Shown in pieces: positions 51,629-60,514 of a DNA stretch of 64,000 nucleotides. Origin of the DNA: Planctomycetota bacterium. Its GTDB lineage: Bacteria > Planctomycetota > UBA8742 > UBA2392. Within the stretch, counting starts at the first letter, position 1. Each line of letters begins with the position of its first letter. Below the pieces are notes generated by a model, which was not told where the DNA came from, did no database searches, and worked only from the letters and a program-made list of their open reading frames with translations. A program made the translations under genes and the position numbers. The stretch spans positions 28,038 to 92,037 of the forward strand of contig JABARW010000016.1 in the NCBI GenBank assembly GCA_019186845.1, read 5' to 3'.

Positions 51629-53023
51629 TTACGTCTCGCGCTGCCCGCGAAGGCTCGATTCGATCTCGTCGATCAACTGCCGCTCGGCCAGCGTGCTGCG
51701 ATAGGCTTCGGGATAGATACTGTCCTCGAGCTTCTGCCCCAGCGAATGATAGGTCTGGCGGGCGAGTTCCCGGTAGTGCTGTTCCAGCTCGTGGTCGGAA
51801 CTCAGGGTGCCCAGCAGCGACAAGTGAATCTGCCAGAGGGCTACCAGCGAGAGAGCGCCGCACCCCTTGGCGGCATTGAGCGCCTCGAGATAGTACCCAA
51901 ATGCCTCATCGTAGTAGTGCTCCTCATGCAGGCTCACAGCGAGGTTGCCCGCGTTGATGGCCACCGAATGGAGGTTTCCCGCCTCGCGCGCGCGGTTCAA
52001 CGCCTCCGCTCCCAGCACGCGGCCCTGCCGACGCTCTCCCAGCTGCTTGACTGACGTGACCAGGTTGCCGAGGTGAACAAGTTCTCGCCTCCGGTCACCC
52101 AGTTGCTGAGCCAGCTCAATGCCTTGCAGAAGCAGCAGGCGTCCCTCTTCGTATCTCCGCTGCTTGTTGCGGACATTGCCCAGGTTCCCGGTGGCCGTGC
52201 AGAGCAGCGACAGGTCATGGGCCGCCGAGGCCTCCTTGATGACCTCCTGGAGTATGCGTTCAGCCTCGGCGTTCTGGCCAAGGTGCATGGCGAGGATGCC
52301 CAGATTGCTCCGCACGGCCAAGATCCGTTTGGGATCGTGCCCCTCTTGGGCGATGGTCAGGGCACGCTGCAGCATCTCCCCTGCGCTCTGCCATTGCTGC
52401 TGCTGCTGTCGCGCAATGGACCAGGCAATCAGCAGGTCCACCTGCACATCAAGGCCGCCCCCGGCCTCCGCCAGGGGCGCAGCTTGCGCACATATGGTTT
52501 CGACGTCCTCAATGCGGTGGATGACTCCAAGGGCCGTGGCGGCCTCCACGAGCATGCCGGCACGCACGCCCAAAGGCTCGCTCTCGCTCCATTGGATGCC
52601 CTGCCGGATGTACGCGGGGGCCTGGTCATTCTGGCCCAGCGTGATGCACGTGATGCCCAGCTTGACCAGCGCGTCGGCCCGTTGCCTAGGCGAGGCTGCC
52701 TCGTGGCTCGACAGGCGCAGCAAGAGGGCCTTGGCGTCGGCGTTGCGGAAGTCCCGGCGGGCCACGGCCGCAGCATTGGCCAGATGCCGGGGCTCGGCGA
52801 GTCGCAGACGCGAGCGCAGATGCTCCGGCAGTTCAGGGTCGGCCAAAGCCAGGCGCGCGTGCTCGGCCAGGTCAAAGGCCAGCGCGTCGCGGAATTCGGG
52901 CTCCTCCAGCAACAGGTCGTGGGCCGCGGCATGGAGCAGCGCGCGGCTGCTGGGCAGCTGAAGCTGGTAAGCCGCCTCGCGCAGCAGCGCATGGGAGAAC
53001 TGATAGGCCGTATCGGCGCCCAT
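51629..53023 (-). CDS. TPR protein resembling the tail of a STAND/ATPase regulator, copy 1
   Basis: 464 residues; the same start pattern as its neighbour (TAYQFSHALLREAAYQLQLPSSR) and a TPR array to the end (LGNVRNKQRRYEEGRLLLLQG, LGQNAEAERILQEVIKEA). A TAG lies in frame just nine bases before the ATG at 53023, and panB starts further up, so the missing N-terminal ATPase is not present in another frame here. Together with the downstream gene it is a tandem duplication. Confidence 0.75.
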   Translation of the reverse strand: MGADTAYQFSHALLREAAYQLQLPSSRALLHAAAHDLLLEEPEFRDALAFDLAEHARLALADPELPEHLRSRLRLAEPRHLANAAAVARRDFRNADAKALLLRLSSHEAASPRQRADALVKLGITCITLGQNDQAPAYIRQGIQWSESEPLGVRAGMLVEAATALGVIHRIEDVETICAQAAPLAEAGGGLDVQVDLLIAWSIARQQQQQWQSAGEMLQRALTIAQEGHDPKRILAVRSNLGILAMHLGQNAEAERILQEVIKEASAAHDLSLLCTATGNLGNVRNKQRRYEEGRLLLLQGIELAQQLGDRRRELVHLGNLVTSVKQLGERRQGRVLGAEALNRAREAGNLHSVAINAGNLAVSLHEEHYYDEAFGYYLEALNAAKGCGALSLVALWQIHLSLLGTLSSDHELEQHYRELARQTYHSLGQKLEDSIYPEAYRSTLAERQLIDEIESSLRGQRET

Positions 53024-53058
53024 GGCGAAAGTCTAGCAGCGGCCCCGGCACTGCCCCG

Positions 53059-53844
53059 CTAGTAACTGTGCTCTTCGCCGGGGAACTTGCCGGCCTCGAC
53101 TTCCGAGCGGTATTGGTTCAGCGCGGCCAGGGCCTGCTCATGGAACTGCATGTAGCGCTTGAGGAATTTCGGGGAGAACTCGGGCGCATAGCCAAGCATG
53201 TCAAAGAACACCAGCACCTGACCGGAGCAATGGGGACCCGCGCCGATTCCGATGGTCGGCACGGGACAGACGGCTGTGATCTCGCGGGCGATCTGGGCGG
53301 GCACCATTTCCAGCACCAGAGCAAACACTCCGGCCTCGGCCAGGGCCCTGGCGTCGGCCAGAAGCGTTTCAGCCGCCTTGTTCAGGCGCGGCCCGCTCGT
53401 GGCGTGGATGCTCTGGGGCGTGAAGCCCAGGTGACCCATGACCGGCACACCGGCCGCCGTCAGGCGCTGCACCAGCCGCGTCACCCGTACCCCGCCTTCA
53501 AGCTTGACGCCCTGGGCGCCGGCCTTGATGCAGGCAATGCAGTTGGCCACCGCCGCGTTCTCGCCGCACTGGTAGCTGCCCAGGGGCATGTCGGCCACCA
53601 CCAGGGCCCGTCGGGTGCAGCGCGCAACAATCTCCGTGTGGTAAAGCGTATGCTCGAGGGTCACGGCCAGGGTGTTTTCCCGGCCTTGAACGGTGGTGCC
53701 CAGGCTGTCGCCCACCAGCGCCATATCGATACCGGCTTCGTCCACCAGCCGCGCGGAGTATGCGTCGTAGGCCGTGACCATGCTCAGTTTGCGCCCATCC
53801 TGGGCGGCCTTGTGCAGATCCCGAATCGTCGTGCGCCTTGCCAT
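53059..53844 (-). CDS. panB: 3-methyl-2-oxobutanoate hydroxymethyltransferase
   Basis: 261 residues (family about 264). Transfers a hydroxymethyl group from methylene-tetrahydrofolate to ketoisovalerate, first step of pantothenate/CoA synthesis. Marks: MVTAYDAYSARLVDEAGIDMALVGDSLG with the Mg ligand aspartate, GSYQCGENAAVANCI, GAQGVKLEGG, PVMGHLGFTPQS and LEMVPAQIA with the catalytic glutamate, then IGIGAGPHCSGQVLV. GGGGAGG precedes the ATG. panC and panD are not nearby; the two TPR genes follow on the same strand after 35 bases. Confidence 0.95.
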   Translation of the reverse strand: MARRTTIRDLHKAAQDGRKLSMVTAYDAYSARLVDEAGIDMALVGDSLGTTVQGRENTLAVTLEHTLYHTEIVARCTRRALVVADMPLGSYQCGENAAVANCIACIKAGAQGVKLEGGVRVTRLVQRLTAAGVPVMGHLGFTPQSIHATSGPRLNKAAETLLADARALAEAGVFALVLEMVPAQIAREITAVCPVPTIGIGAGPHCSGQVLVFFDMLGYAPEFSPKFLKRYMQFHEQALAALNQYRSEVEAGKFPGEEHSY

Positions 53845-53950
53845 GTTTGCCTCCCCGGTCCGGCGCGCAGTCTAGCCAGCCCGGGCGGCGCAACGCGCAA
53901 AAACCGGCTCAGTGGTGCCGCGAGCTTCACCACGCTAAACTTGGCGCTCC

Positions 53951-56494
53951 ATGCCCGACAAAGAACGCCCACTCAAAAAACCTCCGGCCTCGCGCCCGGA
54001 GTTCACCATTCCTAACACGCGAGAGCTGCGCAAACAGCCCGCCCAGAACGCCGACCCGCTGTCCACGGCGGCCTTCGACCCCAGCGCTACCACACTTTCG
54101 CAGCCGCCCCTGCCGACCCCGCCCGAGAACCTGCTGCTGGGCTTTGAACGCGACGCCGTGGGACAGAAGCCTGATGAGGCAGAGCCACCTCAGGCCATCG
54201 AACTGGGGCACGGCACGCTGCTGCGCCACGTCATGGCCCTCGGTTCATCGGGAAGCGGCAAGACCGTGCTGTGCAAGGCCATCGTTGAAGAGTGTGTGCT
54301 CCAGGGAATTCCGGCCATCTGCATCGACCCGCAGGGCGACCTCTGTTCCCTGGCACTGGCCACCGATGAACCCCAGACCCTGCGCGACAAGGGCGTAGAC
54401 CCGGGGCTGGCCCGCCTCTATGAAAGCAAGGCCGATGTTGTCGTGTTCACGCCGGCCTCGCGCAAGGGCGTGGCCGTCAGCGCCGATCCCCTGAACCTCG
54501 AACTTTCGGGCCTGGAGCCCGCTGAAGTCGTGCGCGCCGTCACCAGCGCGGCCACCATGATCGTCAGCCTGCTGGGCTACAAACTGGACAGCGACGACGG
54601 CGAGGGCCTGGTGGCGGTGTTTGACCGCGCACTCTCCGACCTGCACCAGGCCAAGCGCTTTCCGCGCAGCCTGGAGGAGTTCGCCCACCACCTGGCTTCA
54701 ATGGATGAAGGGCAGCTCAAGCCCTACACCAAGTACGCTGACGCCGCCAAGATTGCCGGCGCCTGCAAGAAGCTGGCGCGGCTGGATGTGGGCGCGCGAC
54801 GGGTGCTCTTCCATGAAGGCATTCCGCTCAACATCGACCTGCTGCTGGGCAAGGGCGAGCACAGCGCGGCCCTGCCGGGCAAGACGCGTGTCAGCGTCAT
54901 TTACCTCAACACGCTATCAAGCCAGGAGGAGAAGGAGTTCTTCGTGGCCGCCCTGGTTGAACAGCTCTACGACTGGATGCTCAAGCATCCCAGCTCCGAG
55001 CCCCAGGCGCTGTTTTACATCGATGAGGTCGCGCCGTTCATTCCGCCGGTGCGCAAGCCTGCCTGCAAGGATTCGCTGAGCGTACTGTTCAAACAGGCGC
55101 GCAAGTACGGCGTGTGTTGCCTCATGGCCACCCAGAACCCCGGCGACGTGGACTACAAGGCCATGGCCCAGTTCGGCACCTGGGGCCTTGGACGCCTCAC
55201 CACCAGGCAGGACCAGAAGAAGGTCCAGCCCACGGTCAAGGCGCTGGACCCCGAGAACGTCGAATCCATCATGGAAGAGCTGCCGGCGCTCAAGCCCGGC
55301 CAGTTCATGTTCCTGTGCCCCGACGAGTTCGACGACACGCTCCGCATGCGTACCCGCTGGCTCTACACCCAGCACAAGACGCTGGATGAAGACCGCATCG
55401 AGAAACTGACCGACGAGCGCTGGCGCGAGCGATTTGCCGGGCTGGAGCGCGCCGTGCGCGGCACCCAGCTTGACGCCAGCGCCAGCACCACCGTACTCAC
55501 CGGCCCCGCCTCCGACGACACAGACGAGGTCGACGACGAGGGCGCCGAACCCGCATATGGGGACGCGGCCGAACCCCTGGCCGCAGGCAGCACGCCGTCA
55601 TCGCGCACACCACGTCCGGACGATGACACGGGTGATGAAGCCGAAGCTGAAGATGTTCCGGACGACGTTGAGCGCGGCATGAGCGAAGAAGAAGCTCGCG
55701 CCAGACGACAGGCCGAACTCGAGGAGTATGCGCGGCGCCTGGCCGGCAAGCCTTCCATGACGGCGCGGGAGTTCGCAGACCGCCTCGGCGTGGGCGAGGG
55801 CAAAGCGCGCAATCTGCTGCGCGAACTGGTGAAGGAAGGCCAGGCCGCGGCCTTTCAGGAAGGCCGCGCCAGCGTTTACTTCGCGCGCGCTACGGGCCTG
55901 CGCCCGGACCTGGGGCTGAACAAGCCCGTGCGCGTGGCGCTCTGCACCGTCACCAAGGACCAGGCCGTGCGCATTGGCGAATCGTTGCGCAAGACCAAGA
56001 CTCTGGGTCTCGTCGGCGTCGATGAAACCGTGGAAAGCCTCAAGCTCGAGTACCGCATGTTGCTGCGGCTCGAATTCCAGGAGAAGGTCACGCGCATGAT
56101 CCTGTACCGCCTCTTCGGCCAGTCCCACGAAGAGAAACTGGGCTGCGTCTACCTGCACCCGCGAAGCCTGCGCGTACTGGTTTACAGACCCTCGGACGGC
56201 ATGCGCTTTGACGACAAACCGGAAGAGCACGCCAGTGACGTGAAGGACCTCGACGGTGTCGCCACCTTCGTCGAGCAGCCCCCGGGCGACCTGAACTTCG
56301 ACGAGAACGAATTCAGGCAGCGCCACGACGAAGCCGTCGTGAAGCAGAGCTTCAAGCAGCGCTTCAAGGCCTCGCCCCGGCGCATTGAGCCGGTGTTTGT
56401 GCCGCTCTGGCGCATTTTCATGCGCGAACAGGGCAGTTCCAACCTGCGCATCGTGACCATCGACGGCCTCGGCGGCAAAGTCGTCGACTGGTAG
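53951..56494 (+). CDS. HerA/FtsK-superfamily ATPase with winged-helix insertion
   Basis: 847 residues. The ATPase part (about 55-480) has Walker A GSSGSGKT near residue 98, PQGDLCSLAL with the HerA-like aspartate, a Walker B YIDEVAPF near 355 and the sensor-like QARKYGVCCLMATQNPGDVD. A very acidic linker (about 515-575) leads to a helix-turn-helix/winged-helix segment (SMTAREFADRLGVGEGKARNLLRELVKEG, near 600-630) and a C-terminal domain without known match. HerA ATPases pump DNA in repair, conjugation or defence. The DNA-binding segment fused to it suggests a DNA role, but the partner nuclease NurA is not adjacent. Confidence 0.8.
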   Translation: MPDKERPLKKPPASRPEFTIPNTRELRKQPAQNADPLSTAAFDPSATTLSQPPLPTPPENLLLGFERDAVGQKPDEAEPPQAIELGHGTLLRHVMALGSSGSGKTVLCKAIVEECVLQGIPAICIDPQGDLCSLALATDEPQTLRDKGVDPGLARLYESKADVVVFTPASRKGVAVSADPLNLELSGLEPAEVVRAVTSAATMIVSLLGYKLDSDDGEGLVAVFDRALSDLHQAKRFPRSLEEFAHHLASMDEGQLKPYTKYADAAKIAGACKKLARLDVGARRVLFHEGIPLNIDLLLGKGEHSAALPGKTRVSVIYLNTLSSQEEKEFFVAALVEQLYDWMLKHPSSEPQALFYIDEVAPFIPPVRKPACKDSLSVLFKQARKYGVCCLMATQNPGDVDYKAMAQFGTWGLGRLTTRQDQKKVQPTVKALDPENVESIMEELPALKPGQFMFLCPDEFDDTLRMRTRWLYTQHKTLDEDRIEKLTDERWRERFAGLERAVRGTQLDASASTTVLTGPASDDTDEVDDEGAEPAYGDAAEPLAAGSTPSSRTPRPDDDTGDEAEAEDVPDDVERGMSEEEARARRQAELEEYARRLAGKPSMTAREFADRLGVGEGKARNLLRELVKEGQAAAFQEGRASVYFARATGLRPDLGLNKPVRVALCTVTKDQAVRIGESLRKTKTLGLVGVDETVESLKLEYRMLLRLEFQEKVTRMILYRLFGQSHEEKLGCVYLHPRSLRVLVYRPSDGMRFDDKPEEHASDVKDLDGVATFVEQPPGDLNFDENEFRQRHDEAVVKQSFKQRFKASPRRIEPVFVPLWRIFMREQGSSNLRIVTIDGLGGKVVDW

Positions 56495-56512
56495 GAGGCA
56501 GCGAGCAGCTCC

Positions 56513-57424
56513 ATGCCCGAGTACCGCGACAGCGTGTTGAAACTCATCGCCGACCACCAGCGGGCCCGGCTGCGCGGCGACGCGTCCGAGGCGCGGGCCA
56601 AACTCGCCCAGGCACGCGAGCTCGATGCGGCCACACTGGAAACCGAACTCGCCCGCCTTGCCTTTGAACGCATCCAGGGCGACGACGACAAAGCCTTCCG
56701 CGAGCGCTGCCAGATCGCGGCCACGCTCGGCCAGGTGGCCATTGCCGCAGCCGACCACATTGAAACCTGGCGCCTGCTGGCCGACATGCTGGCACGGGTG
56801 GGCAACTTCGAAGGTGTGGTCAAGGCCACAGCCAACGCCCTCAAACGCCGGCCTGAAGACCTCGATCTCTGGATCAAGCGCACCGAGGCGCTGATTCAGC
56901 TTGAGGACATGCTCGGCGCGGCCAAGTGTCTGCGCGAGTGCGCCCATCTCGCCCCCATGGACCTGCGCGTGGAAGACCTGGCCAGGCGCTACCCGCTTTG
57001 CTCGTCTTGCTTTGCCTGCCTGGCGTCCCCTGTGGCCATTGCCTGCCTCAAATGCGGCGCGGCCGGCCCCGGCGTCGGCAAGCCGGCCGTCAGCGTGAAG
57101 AGCCGCTCGCTCTCCAAGTTCGATATCTATTTTCCGCGTGTGCGCGAAGTGATAGCCAGGACGCTTGGCATGGTCCCCGGAGTGGCCCAGACCCGCATTA
57201 CCCTGAACACCATGCTCAAGCGCGACCTGAAGTGCTCGCCCCAGGCATGCCAGCAGGTCCTCAATGCCCTGGCCCGGGAGTTCCCCGGCCAGTTTGACCC
57301 GCTCATGTTCAAGCAGACCTATCTGGGCTATCTGGACCTGCTGGTCACAGATGCGATCCGCGCCATCCAGACCGATAGCGGCCGCTTCCCGCCCGCGCCG
57401 GGCCACCCCACGCCCTCGCCCTGA
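56513..57424 (+). CDS. TPR protein with four-cysteine zinc ribbon
   Basis: 303 residues. N-terminal TPR units (residues 10-150, for example HIETWRLLADMLARVGNFEGV and EDLDLWIKRTEALIQLED) are followed by a C4 zinc-binding pair (CSSCFACL and CLKCG, near 165-183) and a helical C-terminal domain that includes FDIYFPRVREVIARTLG. It lies 18 bases after the HerA-like ATPase on the same strand, so the two are very likely one operon and may act together. No enzyme motif. Confidence 0.75.
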   Translation: MPEYRDSVLKLIADHQRARLRGDASEARAKLAQARELDAATLETELARLAFERIQGDDDKAFRERCQIAATLGQVAIAAADHIETWRLLADMLARVGNFEGVVKATANALKRRPEDLDLWIKRTEALIQLEDMLGAAKCLRECAHLAPMDLRVEDLARRYPLCSSCFACLASPVAIACLKCGAAGPGVGKPAVSVKSRSLSKFDIYFPRVREVIARTLGMVPGVAQTRITLNTMLKRDLKCSPQACQQVLNALAREFPGQFDPLMFKQTYLGYLDLLVTDAIRAIQTDSGRFPPAPGHPTPSP

Positions 57425-57427
57425 CCG

Positions 57428-58150
57428 TCAATTGAAGTCTATGGGCTGAAGCAGCGAGCGCCCCACCGCCTTGCCTTGCAGCCGGGCCGGCTCGTACCTG
57501 GCCTGCTGGAGCGCTTCCTTCAGGCGGGCGTCGAAGGTCTGGTTTCCCGTTCCGGCCTCCAGCCGCACGCTGGTGGCCTGTCCGGAGGCGTCCACCTCAA
57601 TGAGTGCCACCACCCGGCCCCTAAAGCCGCGCCGCACGCTGCGCGGAACATTCCACGAAAGCAGGGCAGGGGGGACATACTCTCCGCCAGTTGTGTCGCC
57701 GGCCCCTCGCGCAGCGGGGGCCGGGCTTTCGACACTCTGCCCGGGGCCCTGTGCCGCGTCCGTTGTCCGAGGGTCGCCCTCGCGCTTGGAGGGAAGATCG
57801 AGGCGAGCAGGAGACTCCGGGGGCGCCGAAGTTGTGAAGGGTTCGAAGGCCTCGGGCTCGGCCGGCACTTCCACCGCAGGCTCCGCCTGGGGAGCCTCCT
57901 CGCGGAACATGATGGAGGGCGGCGCCAGCGGGCTGTGGCTGACGGACGGCGCGGGCAAGGGACACAGGGCACCTGGCGCCGTGTTCGCGGCGCTCAGCGC
58001 GCTCTCGCAAGTGGTGTTGAAGCGGGCCAGGGCCGCGCCTATGGCGGTCGGCGCCGGCGCTGACACGAGCGAGAGTGTCAGCACCAGGGCCGCCCCGTGC
58101 AGAGCTGCGGACATGACCACAAATCGACTCACTCGACTTGGCGCCGACAT
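57428..58150 (-). CDS. TonB-family energy transducer
   Basis: 240 residues with the TonB plan: a single N-terminal membrane helix (SRFVVMSAALHGAALVLTLSLVSAPAP), a proline/glutamate-rich periplasmic spacer (EEAPQAEPAVEVPAEPEAFEPF) and a C-terminal TonB fold (RGRVVALIEVDASGQATSVRLEAGTGNQTFDARLKEALQQARYEPARLQGKAVG). The start at ATG 58150 replaces a GTG two codons earlier. Passes proton-motive-force energy from ExbB/ExbD to outer membrane receptors; exbB and exbD are not in the window. The adjoining receptor gene is its natural partner. Confidence 0.88.
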   Translation of the reverse strand: MSAPSRVSRFVVMSAALHGAALVLTLSLVSAPAPTAIGAALARFNTTCESALSAANTAPGALCPLPAPSVSHSPLAPPSIMFREEAPQAEPAVEVPAEPEAFEPFTTSAPPESPARLDLPSKREGDPRTTDAAQGPGQSVESPAPAARGAGDTTGGEYVPPALLSWNVPRSVRRGFRGRVVALIEVDASGQATSVRLEAGTGNQTFDARLKEALQQARYEPARLQGKAVGRSLLQPIDFN

Positions 58151-58186
58151 GCCCACTGGTTCCCCGTCGGTCTGTTGCCTGACAGG

Positions 58187-60385
58187 CTACCACTTCAGTT
58201 CCGCAGACAAGATGACGTTCGTCCCCGGTCCGAAGGTGCCGTTGCCAAGCCCGTGATAGGCACGATTGCCGATGTTCTGGATGTTCAGGTTCAGATTGAA
58301 ATTGCGCACGGGATACCATCCGGCGCGCAGGCCAAACAGCACATAGCTGGCTTCGTCGTGCGGCGTAAAGCGCACGTCACCTTTGTTGCCTGAAGCCAGC
58401 TGGTCCTGCCGCCCCACAAACTGGAGGTAGGGCTCAACGTAGACTTTGCCGCGCATGGCCTCATAGCGCAGGGCCACCTCGGTCATCAGCGGGGGAATGC
58501 GGCTGACGGGTTCATCGTTCTTGATGTCGTCGCCGCGCGTCCAGGTGAAGTTGGCAATGATGCCCAGGGCGTCGCCCTCGAAGAAGATGTGGTCGGCGGG
58601 CAACCCGAAGAGGCCAAGCTCCGGACCTATGAACCAGCTCACTTCTGCTTCAAAGCCATAAATGCGATAACGACCACTGTTGTCGAACTGCACCACGCCG
58701 CTCCCGTTGAACGTGGTGTTGGTACGGCGGAAGGCATTGTCGAAGTAACTGAAGAAGACCGCGGCGTTGCCACTGATCCAGTGGGGCGCGGCCGACTCGG
58801 GGCTGCGCGTGGGAACATAGCCTTTGACAGAGAGTTCGGTGCTCCATTGATCTTCGGGTTCGAGGTCCGGGTTGGGTATCTCGTTGCCGGCGCCCGTGCC
58901 CTTGCTGGCGGCCAGATCGTCGAGATTGGGCGCCCGGAAGCCGCGCGCCAGGTTGACGCCAATGGAGAACTCGTCGATGGGACGGATGAGGAAGGCCAGC
59001 GCGCCGGTGATGTCTCCGTAGTACTCGTTGACGCCGTCGAGCGACGAAATCGATTTATCGAGGTCGGCCTGGGCGCGAAAGCCGGAGTAGCGCACGCCGG
59101 GCCGGATCAGCAGCAGGTCATCCGCCAGGCGGATTTCGTCCTGGGCATAAACGCCAAAACTGGAATAGAGGCTCCAGTCCGGAAACTGTCCGCGATCATC
59201 AAGCCGCGGATTGGAAGTCACGGCCCCGGTGACGAGATTCTGGTCGCTGCGGCGCGAATGGACGATGTCGTGGTAGACCTCACCCCCGACACTGACTCGC
59301 GACCATTCGCCGAAGTTGAGCACCGCCAGAGCGCTCAGGCCAAACGTGTGCACGTTGAAGCCCTGATTGCGCCGCGTGGGCGTGGCACTGCGCGGCGTGC
59401 GAAGCAAGTCCTCCTGCACGCGGTGGTAACTGGCATTGACATGGAACTGTTCCAGCAGGGTGCCCAAGGTCCACTCCCAGCGCAGAATGGCCAGGTCGTC
59501 ACCCTGTTTGACGAACAGGTTCTGGATCTCGCGACTCTGGGTTCCGCCGCCGGGAAGTAAGGAGGGGTTGGCCACCCAGGTCGTCACGGCGTCGGTGCGG
59601 TTCAGGTTGATCTGCTCGAAGTGGCTGTACGTGAAGTCGATGCGATGCTTGCCGAAGCGGGCGCTGGCCGCGCCGTAGGCCCCCCACTCCTCGTAGTCGG
59701 TCTTGGGCTGGCGGCCGACGCCCGCGCCGCCGTTGAGCAGGTCCACGTCGGAGTAAGTGGCGCTGGCAAGGGCCCCAAAGCCCGACCCTCCCACTGCACC
59801 GAAGATATTGCCACGCCGCTCGTTGCTGGCGCTGGCGTAGCGGGCCCGCGTACCGAAGGTGTAGTCGAAAACGTCGACTGCGGGCTTGCGCGTGAACACG
59901 TTGATAACGCCGCCCTGTGCATCGGAGCCATAAAGCACGCTTGAAGGGCCGCGTACGACCTCGATGCGCACGATGTTGTGGCCGTCAAGACTTGAGAAGT
60001 ACTGGTTGGGCCCGGCGCGGAAGATCGAGTTGTTGAAGCGCACCCCGTTGACCAGCACGACAATCTGCTTGCCGGTCAACCCGCGAACAAAGGGTGACCC
60101 CTGGCCCGCCGCCGTATGCTGGACAAAGACGCCGGTCGCGCCGTCCAGCAGATCCGGAGCCTGACCCACATGGCGCTCTTCCACCTGGCGCTGGTCGAGT
60201 ATCGTCACGCTTTCCGGCGTTGCCACACGTTCGCTGGCGCTGCCCTGGGGCGTGGTCACCTTGATGGGCGGCGCTTCATGGGGCTTTCCCTCCGGACTCT
60301 CCCCCGGCTTGGTGTCCTGGGCGTGCAACGGGCAAAGCAGCGCGAGCACCGCCGCGAGCGCGGCGGTTTTTGAGCGAATGAACAT
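58187..60385 (-). CDS. TonB-dependent outer membrane receptor
   Basis: 732 residues. Signal peptide (AALAAVLALLCPLHAQD), then an N-terminal extension with VTTPQGSASERVATPESVTILDQRQV (a TonB-box-like start), the plug domain (VRGLTGKQIVVLVNGVRFNN, VRGPSSVLYGSDAQGGVINVFTRK) and a 22-strand barrel to a final phenylalanine-free aromatic end (NVILSAELKW). Imports siderophores, cobalamin or other large solutes; the substrate is not readable from this sequence. The start follows GGAG by five bases. Two genes of the same strand flank it: the TonB gene (downstream, 36 bases) and the porin (upstream). Confidence 0.93.
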   Translation of the reverse strand: MFIRSKTAALAAVLALLCPLHAQDTKPGESPEGKPHEAPPIKVTTPQGSASERVATPESVTILDQRQVEERHVGQAPDLLDGATGVFVQHTAAGQGSPFVRGLTGKQIVVLVNGVRFNNSIFRAGPNQYFSSLDGHNIVRIEVVRGPSSVLYGSDAQGGVINVFTRKPAVDVFDYTFGTRARYASASNERRGNIFGAVGGSGFGALASATYSDVDLLNGGAGVGRQPKTDYEEWGAYGAASARFGKHRIDFTYSHFEQINLNRTDAVTTWVANPSLLPGGGTQSREIQNLFVKQGDDLAILRWEWTLGTLLEQFHVNASYHRVQEDLLRTPRSATPTRRNQGFNVHTFGLSALAVLNFGEWSRVSVGGEVYHDIVHSRRSDQNLVTGAVTSNPRLDDRGQFPDWSLYSSFGVYAQDEIRLADDLLLIRPGVRYSGFRAQADLDKSISSLDGVNEYYGDITGALAFLIRPIDEFSIGVNLARGFRAPNLDDLAASKGTGAGNEIPNPDLEPEDQWSTELSVKGYVPTRSPESAAPHWISGNAAVFFSYFDNAFRRTNTTFNGSGVVQFDNSGRYRIYGFEAEVSWFIGPELGLFGLPADHIFFEGDALGIIANFTWTRGDDIKNDEPVSRIPPLMTEVALRYEAMRGKVYVEPYLQFVGRQDQLASGNKGDVRFTPHDEASYVLFGLRAGWYPVRNFNLNLNIQNIGNRAYHGLGNGTFGPGTNVILSAELKW

Positions 60386-60460
60386 GATGTCTCCGAAGTC
60401 GTGGCCGCTGGGGTTCGGCCGTCTGCGGAGAGTTACGCCGCTTTCGGAGTCCTGACAAAT

Positions 60461-60488
60461 AAAACCGGGCGGACCGAGGTCCGCCCGG
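60461..60488 (-). terminator. rho-independent terminator of the porin gene
   Basis: On the minus strand CCGGGCGGAC / GTCCGCCCGG (60465-60474 with 60479-60488) form a 10-bp stem followed by TTTTATTTG. It lies just after the porin stop and before the receptor start, so receptor and TonB genes need their own promoter. Confidence 0.85.
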
Positions 60489-60514
60489 CACTGGCCTGGG
60501 TCTTGCAGATCAAC

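Noticed and set aside
55598..57406. Minus-strand frame of 602 codons across the ATPase and TPR genes
   Set aside because: Spans two plus-strand genes with clear motifs; a shadow.
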